Part shown: piece by piece, positions 1-8,269 of the stretch | Layout: each line of letters starts with the position of its first letter | Numbering within the stretch: position 1 is the first letter of the stretch | DNA from: Propionibacterium cyclohexanicum | Lineage (GTDB): Bacteria > Actinomycetota > Actinomycetes > Propionibacteriales > Propionibacteriaceae | Assembly: GCF_900111365.1 (NCBI RefSeq) | Contig: NZ_FOGZ01000012.1 | Coordinates: 22,326-86,325 of the forward strand | Length of the DNA: 64,000 bases | Direction of reading: 5' to 3' | Made by a program: the position numbers and the translations under genes | Notes under the pieces: model-generated | Database searches by the model: none | What the model saw: only the letters and a program-made list of their open reading frames with translations | What the model was told of the DNA's origin: nothing

Positions 1-1
1 C

Positions 2-1060
2 AATGTCACCAACGGGATCACCCCGCGCAGGTTCATCTGCCTGGCCAACCCGTGGCTGTCCGAGCTGATCAGCGACACCCTGGGCGTGGGCTGGGTGACC
101 GACCTGGAGCGCCTGGCCGAGCTCGAGCCCTACGCCCAGGATCCCGACTTCCGCCGGGCATTCCGCGAGGTGAAGCAGAAGGCGAAGGTTCACGCCTCCG
201 ACATTCTTCGGGCTCGCGACGGCATCGAGTTGCCCCCGGGGCATCTGGTGGACATCATGATCAAGCGCCTGCACGAGTACAAGCGGCAGACGCTCAAGCT
301 GCTGCACGTCGTGAGCCTGTACGAACAGGTACTCTCCGGTGAGATCACCGCCTCGCAGCTGCAGCCTCGCACGGTCATCTTCGGCGCCAAGGCAGCCCCC
401 GGATATTGGATGGCCAAGGAGATCATCCACCTCATCAATGCGGTGGGATCGGTGATCAACACCGATCCGCGGCTCGAGGGCAGGCTCAAGATCGCCTTCC
501 CAGCCAACTACAATGTGACGCTCGCGGAGAGGCTGATCCCAGCGGCGGACCTCTCCGAGCAGATCTCATTGGCCGGGCTCGAGGCCTCGGGCACCGGGAA
601 CATGAAACTGGCGCTCAACGGGGCCCTCACCATCGGCACCGATGATGGCGCGAATGTCGAGATCCGGCGCCTGGTGGGCGACGAGAACTTCTTCCTGTTC
701 GGCCTGAGCGAGCCGGAAGTGGCGGCGCTGCGCGATTCGGGGTACCGGCCGCGTCAGTACTACGAGTCGAATCCGCAGCTGCGCGCGGCCCTCGACCTCA
801 TCAGCTCTGGGATCTTCTCGAACGGCAACCGCGAGGCCTTCGCGCCCATCGTGTCGAGCCTGCTCAACGAGGACCGATTCATGGTGCTCGCCGACTTCCA
901 GTCCTATATGGAGGCCCAGCTGAGGGTCCGGGAGGCGTTCGCCGACGAGGAGGAATGGACCAAGAAGGCGATTCTCAACGTGGCTCGCTGCGGATTCTTC
1001 TCTTCAGATCGTGCGATGGGCGACTACCTCCGCGAGATCTGGCACGCCAGCGCCATCTGA
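2..1060 (+). CDS. glgP: glycogen/maltodextrin phosphorylase, 3' part
   Basis: PLP-dependent glycosyltransferase (GT35) that releases glucose-1-phosphate from alpha-1,4-glucans in the cytoplasm. Only the last 352 residues are present; the 5' part lies outside the window. The first visible residues, NVTNGITPRR, and the following NPWLSELI match the family core. The motif EASGTGNMK holds the PLP-binding lysine (codon 605-607) and is followed by the usual LNGALTIGT.DGANVEI stretch. The frame is open from base 2 to the TGA at 1058-1060. The terminator-like hairpin just downstream separates it from the convergent phosphatase gene. The family is certain; glycogen versus maltodextrin preference cannot be told from this part. 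Confidence 0.95.
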   Translation, partial: NVTNGITPRRFICLANPWLSELISDTLGVGWVTDLERLAELEPYAQDPDFRRAFREVKQKAKVHASDILRARDGIELPPGHLVDIMIKRLHEYKRQTLKLLHVVSLYEQVLSGEITASQLQPRTVIFGAKAAPGYWMAKEIIHLINAVGSVINTDPRLEGRLKIAFPANYNVTLAERLIPAADLSEQISLAGLEASGTGNMKLALNGALTIGTDDGANVEIRRLVGDENFFLFGLSEPEVAALRDSGYRPRQYYESNPQLRAALDLISSGIFSNGNREAFAPIVSSLLNEDRFMVLADFQSYMEAQLRVREAFADEEEWTKKAILNVARCGFFSSDRAMGDYLREIWHASAI

Positions 1061-1114
1061 CGAACAGCGCTGCGCGCTCGCAGCACGATGGCCAACGGCA
1101 CGAGCAGCGACGGT

Positions 1115-1142
1115 GGGGCCACCCCTGGACGGCGGTGGCCCC
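1115..1142. terminator. hairpin between convergent genes
   Basis: A perfect 9-bp stem (GGGGCCACC at 1115-1123 and its complement at 1134-1142) with a 10-nt loop lies between the converging glgP and HAD genes. There is no T-run, as is common in GC-rich actinobacteria. It probably works for both strands. Confidence 0.5.
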
Positions 1143-1146
1143 GCGT

Positions 1147-1923
1147 TCACTGGTCGAGAAGGTCTCGTACTGAATCGAGGATCTCGTTGGGTCGGAAGGG
1201 GTATTTCGCGATCTCGGCGTCGTCGGAGATCCCGGTGCGCACCAGCACGGTATGGACTCCGGCCTCGATACCCGCGATGACGTCCGTGTTCATCCGGTCG
1301 CCGATCATCCCGGTGGTCTCCGAGTGCGCACCCACCTTCGACATCGCCAGCCGGAACATCATGGGATTCGGCTTGCCGACCCAATAGGGCTCGAAGCCGG
1401 TCGCCTTGGAGATGAGCGCACCGATAGCTCCCGTGGACGGCACCGGCCCCTCGGCACTGGGCCCGGTCGCATCCGGATTCGTGGCGATGAGGCGGGCACC
1501 CCCGAGCACGAGACGGATCGCCTTCGTGATGGCCTCGAAGGAGTAGTACCGCGTCTCGCCGAGCACGACATAGTCCGGATCGATGTCGGTGAGGATATAA
1601 CCCGCCTCGTGCAGGGCCGTGGTGAGACCGGACTCACCGATGACATAGGCCCGGCCACCGGGACGCTGGGTCTGCAAGAAGCGAGCCGTCGCCAGCGCAG
1701 ACGTCCAGATGAGGTCCTCGGGCACCTGAATACCCGCCTGATGGAGCCGAGCGGACAGGTCGCGGGGAGTGAACATCGAGTTGTTCGTGAGCACGAGGAA
1801 ACGCTGTCCTCGCGACTTCCATTGCTCGATGAGTTCGCCTGCGCCCGGGAGGGCCTGGGATTCCCACACCAGGACGCCGTCCATATCGGTGAGCCAGCAT
1901 TCAATCTCGGATCGGTCTACCAC
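1147..1923 (-). CDS. HAD-IIA family sugar-phosphatase (NagD-like)
   Basis: Cytoplasmic phosphatase of the haloacid dehalogenase superfamily, subfamily IIA (NagD/AraL/PGP type), which usually acts on small phosphorylated metabolites. The nucleophile motif LTDMDGVL lies about 10 residues from the N-terminus. LVLTNN is motif II, and the late GMIGDRMNTDV supplies the metal-binding aspartate. The frame stays open to an ATG at 1983, but the GTG at 1923 is preferred: it puts motif I at the normal distance from the N-terminus and has a -10-like GATACT (1930-1935) six bases upstream, typical of a leaderless start. The substrate is unknown. It stands alone between a convergent and a same-strand gene. 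Confidence 0.88.
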   Translation of the reverse strand: MVDRSEIECWLTDMDGVLVWESQALPGAGELIEQWKSRGQRFLVLTNNSMFTPRDLSARLHQAGIQVPEDLIWTSALATARFLQTQRPGGRAYVIGESGLTTALHEAGYILTDIDPDYVVLGETRYYSFEAITKAIRLVLGGARLIATNPDATGPSAEGPVPSTGAIGALISKATGFEPYWVGKPNPMMFRLAMSKVGAHSETTGMIGDRMNTDVIAGIEAGVHTVLVRTGISDDAEIAKYPFRPNEILDSVRDLLDQ

Positions 1924-1929
1924 ACACCA

Positions 1930-1935
1930 AGTATC
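1930..1935 (-). promoter_or_regulatory. -10-like hexamer for leaderless HAD gene
   Basis: GATACT on the minus strand, followed by 6 nt and the GTG at 1923, with no clear Shine-Dalgarno. This is the spacing expected of a leaderless transcript. It is inferred from sequence alone. Confidence 0.4.
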
Positions 1936-2032
1936 CCGCACGCACGCCCGCCTCAGGGCAATCCCTTCCCGCCGCGTGGTCACCGGCTCTCACCAGCAGG
2001 CCCGCTCCTCAGCTGTCTGGGACCTCAGGGCC

Positions 2033-3469
2033 TCATTGCCTGCGGTGGCGCACCGTGAGGATGGTCACCGCGACGACGGCGATGCCGCATCCGACAAGCG
2101 TCAGCCAGGCTCCCTGGTCGGTGCCCAGGGCATGGGCAGTATTGGTTGCCAACATGCCGGCCACCGCGACGCCCAGCACCGAGCCGACCTGTCTGCTCGC
2201 CGACGCGATGGCAGCCGCCACACCTGCCTGGGACGCTGGCAGACCCGAGACAGCGGTATTGGTGATCGGCGCGTTCACCGAGCCGGAGCCGAGCCCCATG
2301 AGGGCTCCGGCCGCCAGAATCCACCAGTCGCCCGTGCCCACCCCCAACCGGGTGAGCATGAGCGAGGCCAAGGTCAGGCTGATCCCGCCGATGAGCAGCG
2401 AGGGGCGGGGGCCGAGGGCGCCGACCAGCCGCCCCGACAGGGGGGCGGCAAAGAGCATGACGAGGGCATTGGGCAGCAGGAAGAGCCCAGCCTGCACGGC
2501 GCTGTAGTGCCGGGTGTCCTGGAGATACAAGGTGAGCAGGAACATATAGGCGCCCAGAGCGTAGAAGGCCAGTACAGCGATTGCTGTCGCGGCGGCGAAA
2601 TCGGGACTGCGAAAGACCCGCATCTCGATGAGTGGCTCGTCACGGCGCAGCTCCCAGCGCACCAGTGCCACACCGCAGATCAGCGCGATGGCGAACGCGC
2701 CGAGGATGACCATCGAAGCGCCGCCCAGCCGCGGCGCCTCGATGACCCCGAAGGTCAGGGCGACGAGGGTGAGGAAGACAAGCATCTGGCCCACCGGGTC
2801 GGCGCGGCGAGCGTGGCGCGCACGCGAGTCGGGCACGAATGCGATGGTGAGAACAATGGCGAGCAGGGCGATCGGCACATTGATGTAGAAGACGGCCCGC
2901 CAGGTGACGAACTGCACCAGGAAGCCGCCCAGCACCGGGCCGACACCCATTGAGATGCCGATCACCCCGCCCCACACACCGATCGCCTGGGCCCGGCGCC
3001 TGGGATCCTCGAAGGTCTCGCGGATGATGGACAGCGCCACCGGGTTGAGCATCGAGCCGCCCACCCCTTGCAGCGCCCGGCACAGCACGAGAATGCCGGT
3101 ATTGGGCGCCAGACCGCACGACAAGGAGGCCAGGGCGAACAGCGCCAGCCCATAGCGGAAGACCCTCGCTCGTCCCAGGCGGTCCCCCAGAGAGCCGGAG
3201 AAGATCAGCAGCGAGGCGAGCACGAGCAGATAGGCGTCCACGACCCACTGCAGCTCGCTGACACCGGCACCCAGCTCGCGCTGGATCGACGGGAGGGCCA
3301 CATTGACGATCGTGTTGTCCATGCCCACGATGAACAGGGACATGCAACAGATGGCGAGCACCAGCCAGGGACGCAGCACCCCGATGCGGGGACGACCGGC
3401 AGGCGACTCGCCACTGGGACGTGAGCCGGGCCCGGCGCCACCGCTCACGACCGGCCTTCCGCTCGACAT
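2033..3469 (-). CDS. MFS drug:H+ antiporter, DHA2 (14-TM, EmrB/QacA type)
   Basis: Integral membrane exporter of the major facilitator superfamily, 478 residues, with about 14 hydrophobic segments as in the EmrB/QacA (DHA2) group. After a Gly/Pro/Arg-rich N-terminal tail of about 30 residues, TM1 contains MDNTIVNVALP, the D1-type motif of this family. Motif A is GDRLGRARVF after TM2. Motif C is seen as GISMGVGPVLGG in TM5, which marks exporters. It probably extrudes hydrophobic drugs or metabolites using the proton gradient; the substrate is unknown. No adjacent TetR-type regulator is seen. Confidence 0.9.
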   Translation of the reverse strand: MSSGRPVVSGGAGPGSRPSGESPAGRPRIGVLRPWLVLAICCMSLFIVGMDNTIVNVALPSIQRELGAGVSELQWVVDAYLLVLASLLIFSGSLGDRLGRARVFRYGLALFALASLSCGLAPNTGILVLCRALQGVGGSMLNPVALSIIRETFEDPRRRAQAIGVWGGVIGISMGVGPVLGGFLVQFVTWRAVFYINVPIALLAIVLTIAFVPDSRARHARRADPVGQMLVFLTLVALTFGVIEAPRLGGASMVILGAFAIALICGVALVRWELRRDEPLIEMRVFRSPDFAAATAIAVLAFYALGAYMFLLTLYLQDTRHYSAVQAGLFLLPNALVMLFAAPLSGRLVGALGPRPSLLIGGISLTLASLMLTRLGVGTGDWWILAAGALMGLGSGSVNAPITNTAVSGLPASQAGVAAAIASASRQVGSVLGVAVAGMLATNTAHALGTDQGAWLTLVGCGIAVVAVTILTVRHRRQ

Positions 3470-3779
3470 CGACCGCTGAGCTCAAGAGCTGTCATCCCAC
3501 GACCTTCCGCACCTACCTGTACCGCAGCTGTCTCCACGCACCGGCAACGCACCGAGAGTAGTCCGTGCCCTGCGTGCCCTCCGTCACGGCACACCCGCTG
3601 TCGTCTCGCATGCTGTCGTCTCGCATGCTGTCGTCTCTCGCAGGGGGGCTTCTTGCTTCGGCCGGTGTTACGCTGACGCCGCCTCGTGTGCGAGCGACGA
3701 GGGCGCTCGCACCGCGGGTGATGGCACGGCGTATGGGGCACTGCATGTGCGGATCAGCCACAGTGAATCGGGAGCTGAG
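3470..3779. other. intergenic region between divergent transporters
   Basis: About 310 bases between the start of the MFS gene (minus) and the SLC13 gene (plus). It holds the 15-bp tandem repeat described separately, and it must contain both promoters. Overlapping open frames here lack ribosome binding sites and family features, and I do not call them genes. Confidence 0.5.
3598..3640. repeat. 15-bp tandem repeat, about 2.9 copies
   Basis: The unit CTGTCGTCTCGCATG occurs perfectly at 3598-3612 and 3613-3627, then partly (one change) at 3628-3640. It lies in the promoter region between the divergent MFS and SLC13 genes, so copy number could alter promoter spacing. Confidence 0.9.
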
Positions 3780-5564
3780 ATGGCCGACTCGGTGACAACG
3801 CTGATCGTCCTTGCGGTCAGTGTGGCGCTGTTCATCTCCAACCGACTTCCGGTCGGGGTGGTCGCGATCCTCACTGCACTTGCACTGCCCGCCCTGGGCA
3901 TCATCGATCTGCCCACTGCGCTGGCCGGCTTCGGCGATCCGGCCGTCATCTTCATCGCCACCCTCTTCGTGGTGAGCGAGGGCCTCGAGAAGTCCGGGAT
4001 CACCGCCTGGGCAGGCCGCCAGATCACAGGGAGAGCCGGCGGCGGGCATGTTCGCCTCCTCGTGGCGGTCATGGTGGTCACCGCCATGCTCAGCGCCCTC
4101 ATCTCGCCCAATGGCGCGGCGGCCGCGATGATCCCCATCACCCTGGCCGCCGCACGGTCCTCGCATCAGCGACCCGCGGCGCTGCTCATGCCAGTTGCCT
4201 TCGCCGCCAGCGCCGGCGCCCTGCTGACCCTCAGCGGCTCCGCCGTTAATGTCATGGTCTCCGAGACCGCCCGCGAGGTCAGTGGTGCCGGTTTCGGCTT
4301 CTTCGAGTTCGCGAGGGCCGGGATCATCCTGGTGGCAGGCACAGTTCTCGTGGCGATCGTCTGCGGCAGGCTCATCCCCACCAGCCGCGATGCGTCCATA
4401 AGCAAGGATTTCGGGGCCCACCTGGACACCCTGCTCGACGAGTACGAGATCGAACAGGGCTTCTTCCACCTCTTGGTGAAGGAGAGCACACAGCGAGGAC
4501 TGACCGTCGAGGGCCTGCGTACTGCATCTGTGCGGGTGTATGCGGCGCAATCGAGGGCCGAGGAGATCCGCGGCACCGACGAGGTGCTGCAACCCGGCGA
4601 CATCCTGCTGGCCACTGGACCCGGCGACGAGGTCCGGCGGCTGGCCGAGTCAATGGGTCTGAGCATCGAGATGGCGCCGCTGACCCGCCAGGACAAGTCC
4701 CAGCTGATCCATGAGCATGTCGGGCTCGCCGAGGTGATCGTGCCGCCGCGTTCGCCGCTGATCGGCCAGTTGTTCGTCACCGGCATGCAGCGTGGCGGGA
4801 CCACGGTGCTGTCCGTTCGGCGCCGCGAGAAGGCCAGCGGCACAACGCCGGTGCGGCTGCGGGTGGGGGATGCCCTGCTGCTGCACGGCTCGTGGCCCGC
4901 GATCTTCCGGCTCGAGGACGACGAGGAGGTCCTCCTCATCGATTCCCCCGAGGAGGTCCGCCGCCAGATCGCCCCGATGGGCCGCAATGCCCGCTGGACC
5001 GCCGCTATCACCGCGGGGATGGTCATCCTGCTGGCAAGCGGCTATGTGGCACCGGCGGTAGCCGGGCTGCTTGCCGCCTGTGCCCTCGTGCTCACCGGGG
5101 TGGTGAGCGTGCCGGAGGCATATCGTGCGATCTCCTGGCAGACGGTGGTGCTCATCGGCGGCCTCATCTCCTTGTCGGTGGCTATCAGGGTCTCGGGGGC
5201 AGCCGATATCGTGGCGCACCTGGTCGTCCGGTTCGCCCGCTCCGGTGGGTTGATCGAGATCCTCGCCGTACTGTTCGTGGTGACGGCCGCGCTGGGCCAG
5301 GTGATCTCCAATACTGCGACCGCCCTGGTGATGCTGCCTATCGTCACGGCCATTTCCCAGACGACCGGAACCGATCCGCGCCTCATGCTCATGTCGCTCG
5401 CGGTGGCTTCGGGAGCCTCGGTCCTCACCCCGATCGCCACGCCCGCCAATATGATGGTGGGGGCAGCAGCCGGCTACCACTTCGGTGACTACTGGAAGTT
5501 CGGCGCAGTGACGATGGTCGTCTGGGCGGCGGTGGGCATCCTTGTCGTCCCCATGGTGTGGTGA
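3780..5564 (+). CDS. SLC13-family permease with two RCK_C (TrkA_C) domains
   Basis: Membrane anion/dicarboxylate-type permease of the SLC13/ArsB-like group, 594 residues. The first membrane half covers residues 1 to about 200. Two soluble TrkA_C/RCK_C domains follow at about 205-300 and 310-390 (each with the PGD.LL..G or VGDALLLHG pattern). The second membrane half ends with a conserved segment containing ISNTATALVMLPI and LTPIATPANMMV. RCK_C domains bind small ligands, so transport is probably gated by a cytosolic metabolite. The ATG at 3780 is chosen because GGGAG lies 5-6 bases before it; the frame extends upstream to a GTG at 3747 with no such site. The transported ion is unknown (sulfate, dicarboxylate or other). 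Confidence 0.88.
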   Translation: MADSVTTLIVLAVSVALFISNRLPVGVVAILTALALPALGIIDLPTALAGFGDPAVIFIATLFVVSEGLEKSGITAWAGRQITGRAGGGHVRLLVAVMVVTAMLSALISPNGAAAAMIPITLAAARSSHQRPAALLMPVAFAASAGALLTLSGSAVNVMVSETAREVSGAGFGFFEFARAGIILVAGTVLVAIVCGRLIPTSRDASISKDFGAHLDTLLDEYEIEQGFFHLLVKESTQRGLTVEGLRTASVRVYAAQSRAEEIRGTDEVLQPGDILLATGPGDEVRRLAESMGLSIEMAPLTRQDKSQLIHEHVGLAEVIVPPRSPLIGQLFVTGMQRGGTTVLSVRRREKASGTTPVRLRVGDALLLHGSWPAIFRLEDDEEVLLIDSPEEVRRQIAPMGRNARWTAAITAGMVILLASGYVAPAVAGLLAACALVLTGVVSVPEAYRAISWQTVVLIGGLISLSVAIRVSGAADIVAHLVVRFARSGGLIEILAVLFVVTAALGQVISNTATALVMLPIVTAISQTTGTDPRLMLMSLAVASGASVLTPIATPANMMVGAAAGYHFGDYWKFGAVTMVVWAAVGILVVPMVW

Positions 5565-5570
5565 GCCCCA

Positions 5571-5588
5571 CAGGTGGCGAGCCACCTG
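5571..5588 (+). terminator. hairpin after SLC13 gene
   Basis: CAGGTGGC (5571-5578) and its exact complement (5581-5588) start six bases after the stop codon of the permease. The two-base loop would open to about four bases in reality. Probable terminator. Confidence 0.45.
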
Positions 5589-5744
5589 CCCCACCGCAGC
5601 CCTGACCAGATGCGCTGGCATCTCGCGAGGTGACCGCAGCCCCGGTTGAGCGCGGCCGTGGGCGGCTCGCCCACCCTCGGCTCGTCGCACCGGTCGTTTT
5701 TCACATTCGACATCTGGTCGAAACACTACGGGAATCTCGGCCAA

Positions 5745-5750
5745 TACATT
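5745..5750 (+). promoter_or_regulatory. -10-like hexamer for leaderless ATP-grasp gene
   Basis: TACATT, then six bases, then the ATG at 5757. There is no purine-rich ribosome binding site. This suggests a leaderless mRNA and supports 5757 as the start over the upstream in-frame candidates. Confidence 0.45.
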
Positions 5751-5756
5751 GCGGGC

Positions 5757-7346
5757 ATGAGTTCCTTGCTCAGTGGCTATCCCGTCGCGGAAAAGACCTT
5801 TGATGAGATGGTCGGCCCCGAGGGGGTCCGAGAGCTCTATGGCGAACTCGCGAAGGGTTTCGACGAACAGGGCGCCGACGAGGTCCGCCAGCGCGCCGGC
5901 TATCTCGCCTCGCGCTATCTGGACACCGGAGTCACCTTCGACTTCAGCGGTCAGGAGGAACCCTTTCCCGTCGACATCGTGCCCCGGATCATCGATGTCG
6001 CCCAATGGGGCCACATCGAATCCGGGCTCAAGCAGCGTGTCCGGGTGCTCGAGCACTTTCTCGCCGATGTGTACGGTCCAGGCAAGATCTTCGACGACGG
6101 CGTCATGCCCAGGGCCCTGGTGACCACGTCCGCGCACTTCGTCCGCGCCATCTCCGGTCAGACACCTGTCAATGGAGTACGGATCCACGTGGCTGGAATC
6201 GACTGCATCCGCGACGGCCAGGGGGTGTGGCGGATCCTGGAGGACAATGTCCGGATCCCCTCGGGGGTCTCCTATGTGCTGACCAACCGGCAGGCCACGG
6301 CAGCCGCCCTGCCCGAGGTGATGGGGCGATATGGCGTTCGGCGCGTGGACGACTACCCCGCCCGGTTGCGGGCCGCCTTGGTCAAGGCCGCCCCTGCGGG
6401 CGTGCCGGACCCCAATATCGTCGTGCTCACCCCAGGAGTGCACAACTCGGCCTATTTCGAGCACACCCTGCTGGCACGCACGATGGGCGTTCCGCTGGTC
6501 GAAGGCCGTGATCTCGTGGCCCGGCATGGCACCGTGTACCTGCGCACCACCGACGGTCTCCAGCGCGTCGACGTCATCTATCGCCGGGTGGACGACGACT
6601 TCCTCGACCCCGTGCAGTTCCGCACCGATTCGGTGCTCGGCTGCGCGGGACTGCTGTCCGCGCAGGCCAACGGCAATGTGACCATCGCGAACTCCATCGG
6701 AAACGGTGTGGCCGACGACAAGCTCGTCTACTCCTATGTGCCCGACATGATCCGCTACTACCTCCATGAGGATCCGATCCTGCCCAATGTGCGTACCTGG
6801 CGTCTGGAGGAGCCGGAGCATCTGGCGGAGGTCGTCGATCGCCTCGATGAGCTGGTCGTCAAGCCGGTGGACGGCTCGGGCGGCAAGGGCATCGTGATAG
6901 GCCCGCAGTGCAGCCGCCGGGAGATCGATGCGGTGCGCACGAAGGTGCTGGAGTCGCCGCGTGGGTGGATCGCCCAGCCACTCGTCCAGCTCTCCACGGT
7001 GCCGACCATGGCCGATGGTGTGCTGCGCCCCCGTCATGTGGACCTGCGACCCTTCGTCGTCAATGACGGTGAGGACATGTGGGTGCTGCCGGGCGGCCTG
7101 ACACGGGTAGCCCTGAAGGAAGGCCAGTTCATCGTGAACTCCTCCCAGGGTGGCGGCTCGAAGGACACCTGGGTGCTCAACGCAGATGCCTGGGGCAACG
7201 AGCCGGTGCCAGCCGAATCCCACGAGGAGCGCGCACCTGGCCAGCCCGAGGTCTCCCACAGCGATGAGGCACCCGACGAGGCCGAACACCAACAGCAGCA
7301 ACAACAGCAGCAACAACAGGTCAGGACTGAGGTGGGTGCCCCATGA
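5757..7346 (+). CDS. circularly permuted type 2 ATP-grasp protein with C-terminal polyglutamine tail
   Basis: Predicted ATP-dependent carboxylate-amine ligase of the circularly permuted ATP-grasp group (old DUF404/DUF407), 529 residues. Recognisable features are VYGPGKIF near residue 100, RILEDNVRIPSGVSYVL near 160, and the DELVVKPVDGSGGKGIVIGP segment near 365-385, the lysine/glycine-rich ATP-binding loop. Family members sit beside alpha-E and transglutaminase-like genes, as here; comparative studies (Iyer and colleagues, amidoligases) propose peptide modification or synthesis, with no proven substrate. It overlaps the next gene by 4 bases (ATGA), so the two are translationally coupled. Oddity: just before the end, CAA/CAG codons at about 7290-7319 encode ten consecutive glutamines, followed by eight residues and the stop. 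The catalytic domain is complete without this tail. Confidence 0.9.
   Translation: MSSLLSGYPVAEKTFDEMVGPEGVRELYGELAKGFDEQGADEVRQRAGYLASRYLDTGVTFDFSGQEEPFPVDIVPRIIDVAQWGHIESGLKQRVRVLEHFLADVYGPGKIFDDGVMPRALVTTSAHFVRAISGQTPVNGVRIHVAGIDCIRDGQGVWRILEDNVRIPSGVSYVLTNRQATAAALPEVMGRYGVRRVDDYPARLRAALVKAAPAGVPDPNIVVLTPGVHNSAYFEHTLLARTMGVPLVEGRDLVARHGTVYLRTTDGLQRVDVIYRRVDDDFLDPVQFRTDSVLGCAGLLSAQANGNVTIANSIGNGVADDKLVYSYVPDMIRYYLHEDPILPNVRTWRLEEPEHLAEVVDRLDELVVKPVDGSGGKGIVIGPQCSRREIDAVRTKVLESPRGWIAQPLVQLSTVPTMADGVLRPRHVDLRPFVVNDGEDMWVLPGGLTRVALKEGQFIVNSSQGGGSKDTWVLNADAWGNEPVPAESHEERAPGQPEVSHSDEAPDEAEHQQQQQQQQQQVRTEVGAP
7290..7319 (+). repeat. CAA/CAG tract encoding ten glutamines
   Basis: A mixed CAA/CAG run near the 3' end of the ATP-grasp gene. 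The codons follow the order CAA CAG CAG CAA, repeated with a shift, so the tract looks grown by slippage. Long polyglutamine runs are rare in bacterial enzymes. Confidence 0.92.
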
Positions 7347-8266
7347 TGCTCAGCAGGATCGCCGAGTCGCTGTTCTGGATCGGGCGCTATGTCGAGAGGG
7401 CCAGCGACCAGGCCCGGGTCCTGGAGGTCCACCTCGATCTGGGATCGACGGCGACCGGGCCCCATGGCATGAACTTCGGCTCGTCGCTGTGCCGGGCCAT
7501 GGGGGCCCAGCCGCTGGACTGCCTCACCTTCGAGGATGTCTGGGAGACCCTCGGGCTCAACCCGAAGTCGCCGCTGTCGATCGTCACGACCTTCGCGAAC
7601 TGCCGCGAGAGCGCTCGCCGATGCCGCGAGATCCTCTCCACCTCCACCTGGGAGGCCATCAACCGTTCCTGGCGAGTGATCCAGTTCGGGGGTCTGGATC
7701 ACCTCCGCCCAGCCGAGGCCTGCCGCGAGGTACGCGATTTCACGTCGATGATCGTCGGCACCCTCTCGGACACCATGACCCGCGACCAGGCCTGGTACTT
7801 CCTCGCCGCCGGACGCTATATCGAGCGGACCGATATGACGAGCCGGATCCTCTATGCGACGGTCGTAGCGCCACCACGGCCAGCAACCCACAATGTGGTG
7901 CTGCGCGCCTGCGGGGCCCAGCAGGCCTTCGTCGTCACCCGGGGACGCGAGGACACGCTCGCTGCCGCGGTGGATTTCCTCATGCGCGACCGGCTCTTCC
8001 CCCGCTCGGTCGTGCACTGCCTGGGCCGGGCACAGGAGTCATTGGCGGCGCTGGACCCTACTGTGCTGCGCTCAGGATTCGAGGACGACGCGCAACGGCT
8101 GCTCGGGCGGGCGTGCGCGAATGTGGAATACGATGCCGAGCACGACGTGATGGCCACCCTGGGTGCCACCACGACACGCCTCACCGATGTGTGCAAACAG
8201 GCCACCCAGGCCTTGACCACCCGCTACTTCGAGGGCGCCCTGGCTCCCGAGTGGAAGGAGAGGTGA
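7343..8266 (+). CDS. alpha-E domain protein
   Basis: All-helical protein of 307 residues that starts MMLSRIAESLFWIGRYVERA, the signature of the alpha-E family. It is found almost only next to circularly permuted ATP-grasp genes and is thought to be their partner, but has no assigned reaction. A second family motif, FLAAGRYIERTDMTSRIL, lies near residues 150-170. The start codon overlaps the stop of the ATP-grasp gene (ATGA), and the transglutaminase gene starts 4 bases after its stop, so all three should be made together. Function is inferred from neighbours only. Confidence 0.92.
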   Translation: MMLSRIAESLFWIGRYVERASDQARVLEVHLDLGSTATGPHGMNFGSSLCRAMGAQPLDCLTFEDVWETLGLNPKSPLSIVTTFANCRESARRCREILSTSTWEAINRSWRVIQFGGLDHLRPAEACREVRDFTSMIVGTLSDTMTRDQAWYFLAAGRYIERTDMTSRILYATVVAPPRPATHNVVLRACGAQQAFVVTRGREDTLAAAVDFLMRDRLFPRSVVHCLGRAQESLAALDPTVLRSGFEDDAQRLLGRACANVEYDAEHDVMATLGATTTRLTDVCKQATQALTTRYFEGALAPEWKER

Positions 8267-8269
8267 GCG

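Noticed and set aside
3445..3741. Arg/His-rich minus-strand frame in the 3.5-kb intergenic region
   Set aside because: Covers the 15-bp repeats, has no ribosome binding site and shows no protein-like pattern.
4650..7316. Long minus-strand open frame (about 890 codons) across the SLC13 and ATP-grasp genes
   Set aside because: It is antisense to two well-supported genes. Its composition (His/Gly/Asp-rich) is that of a shadow frame in GC-rich DNA, and it has no family motif.
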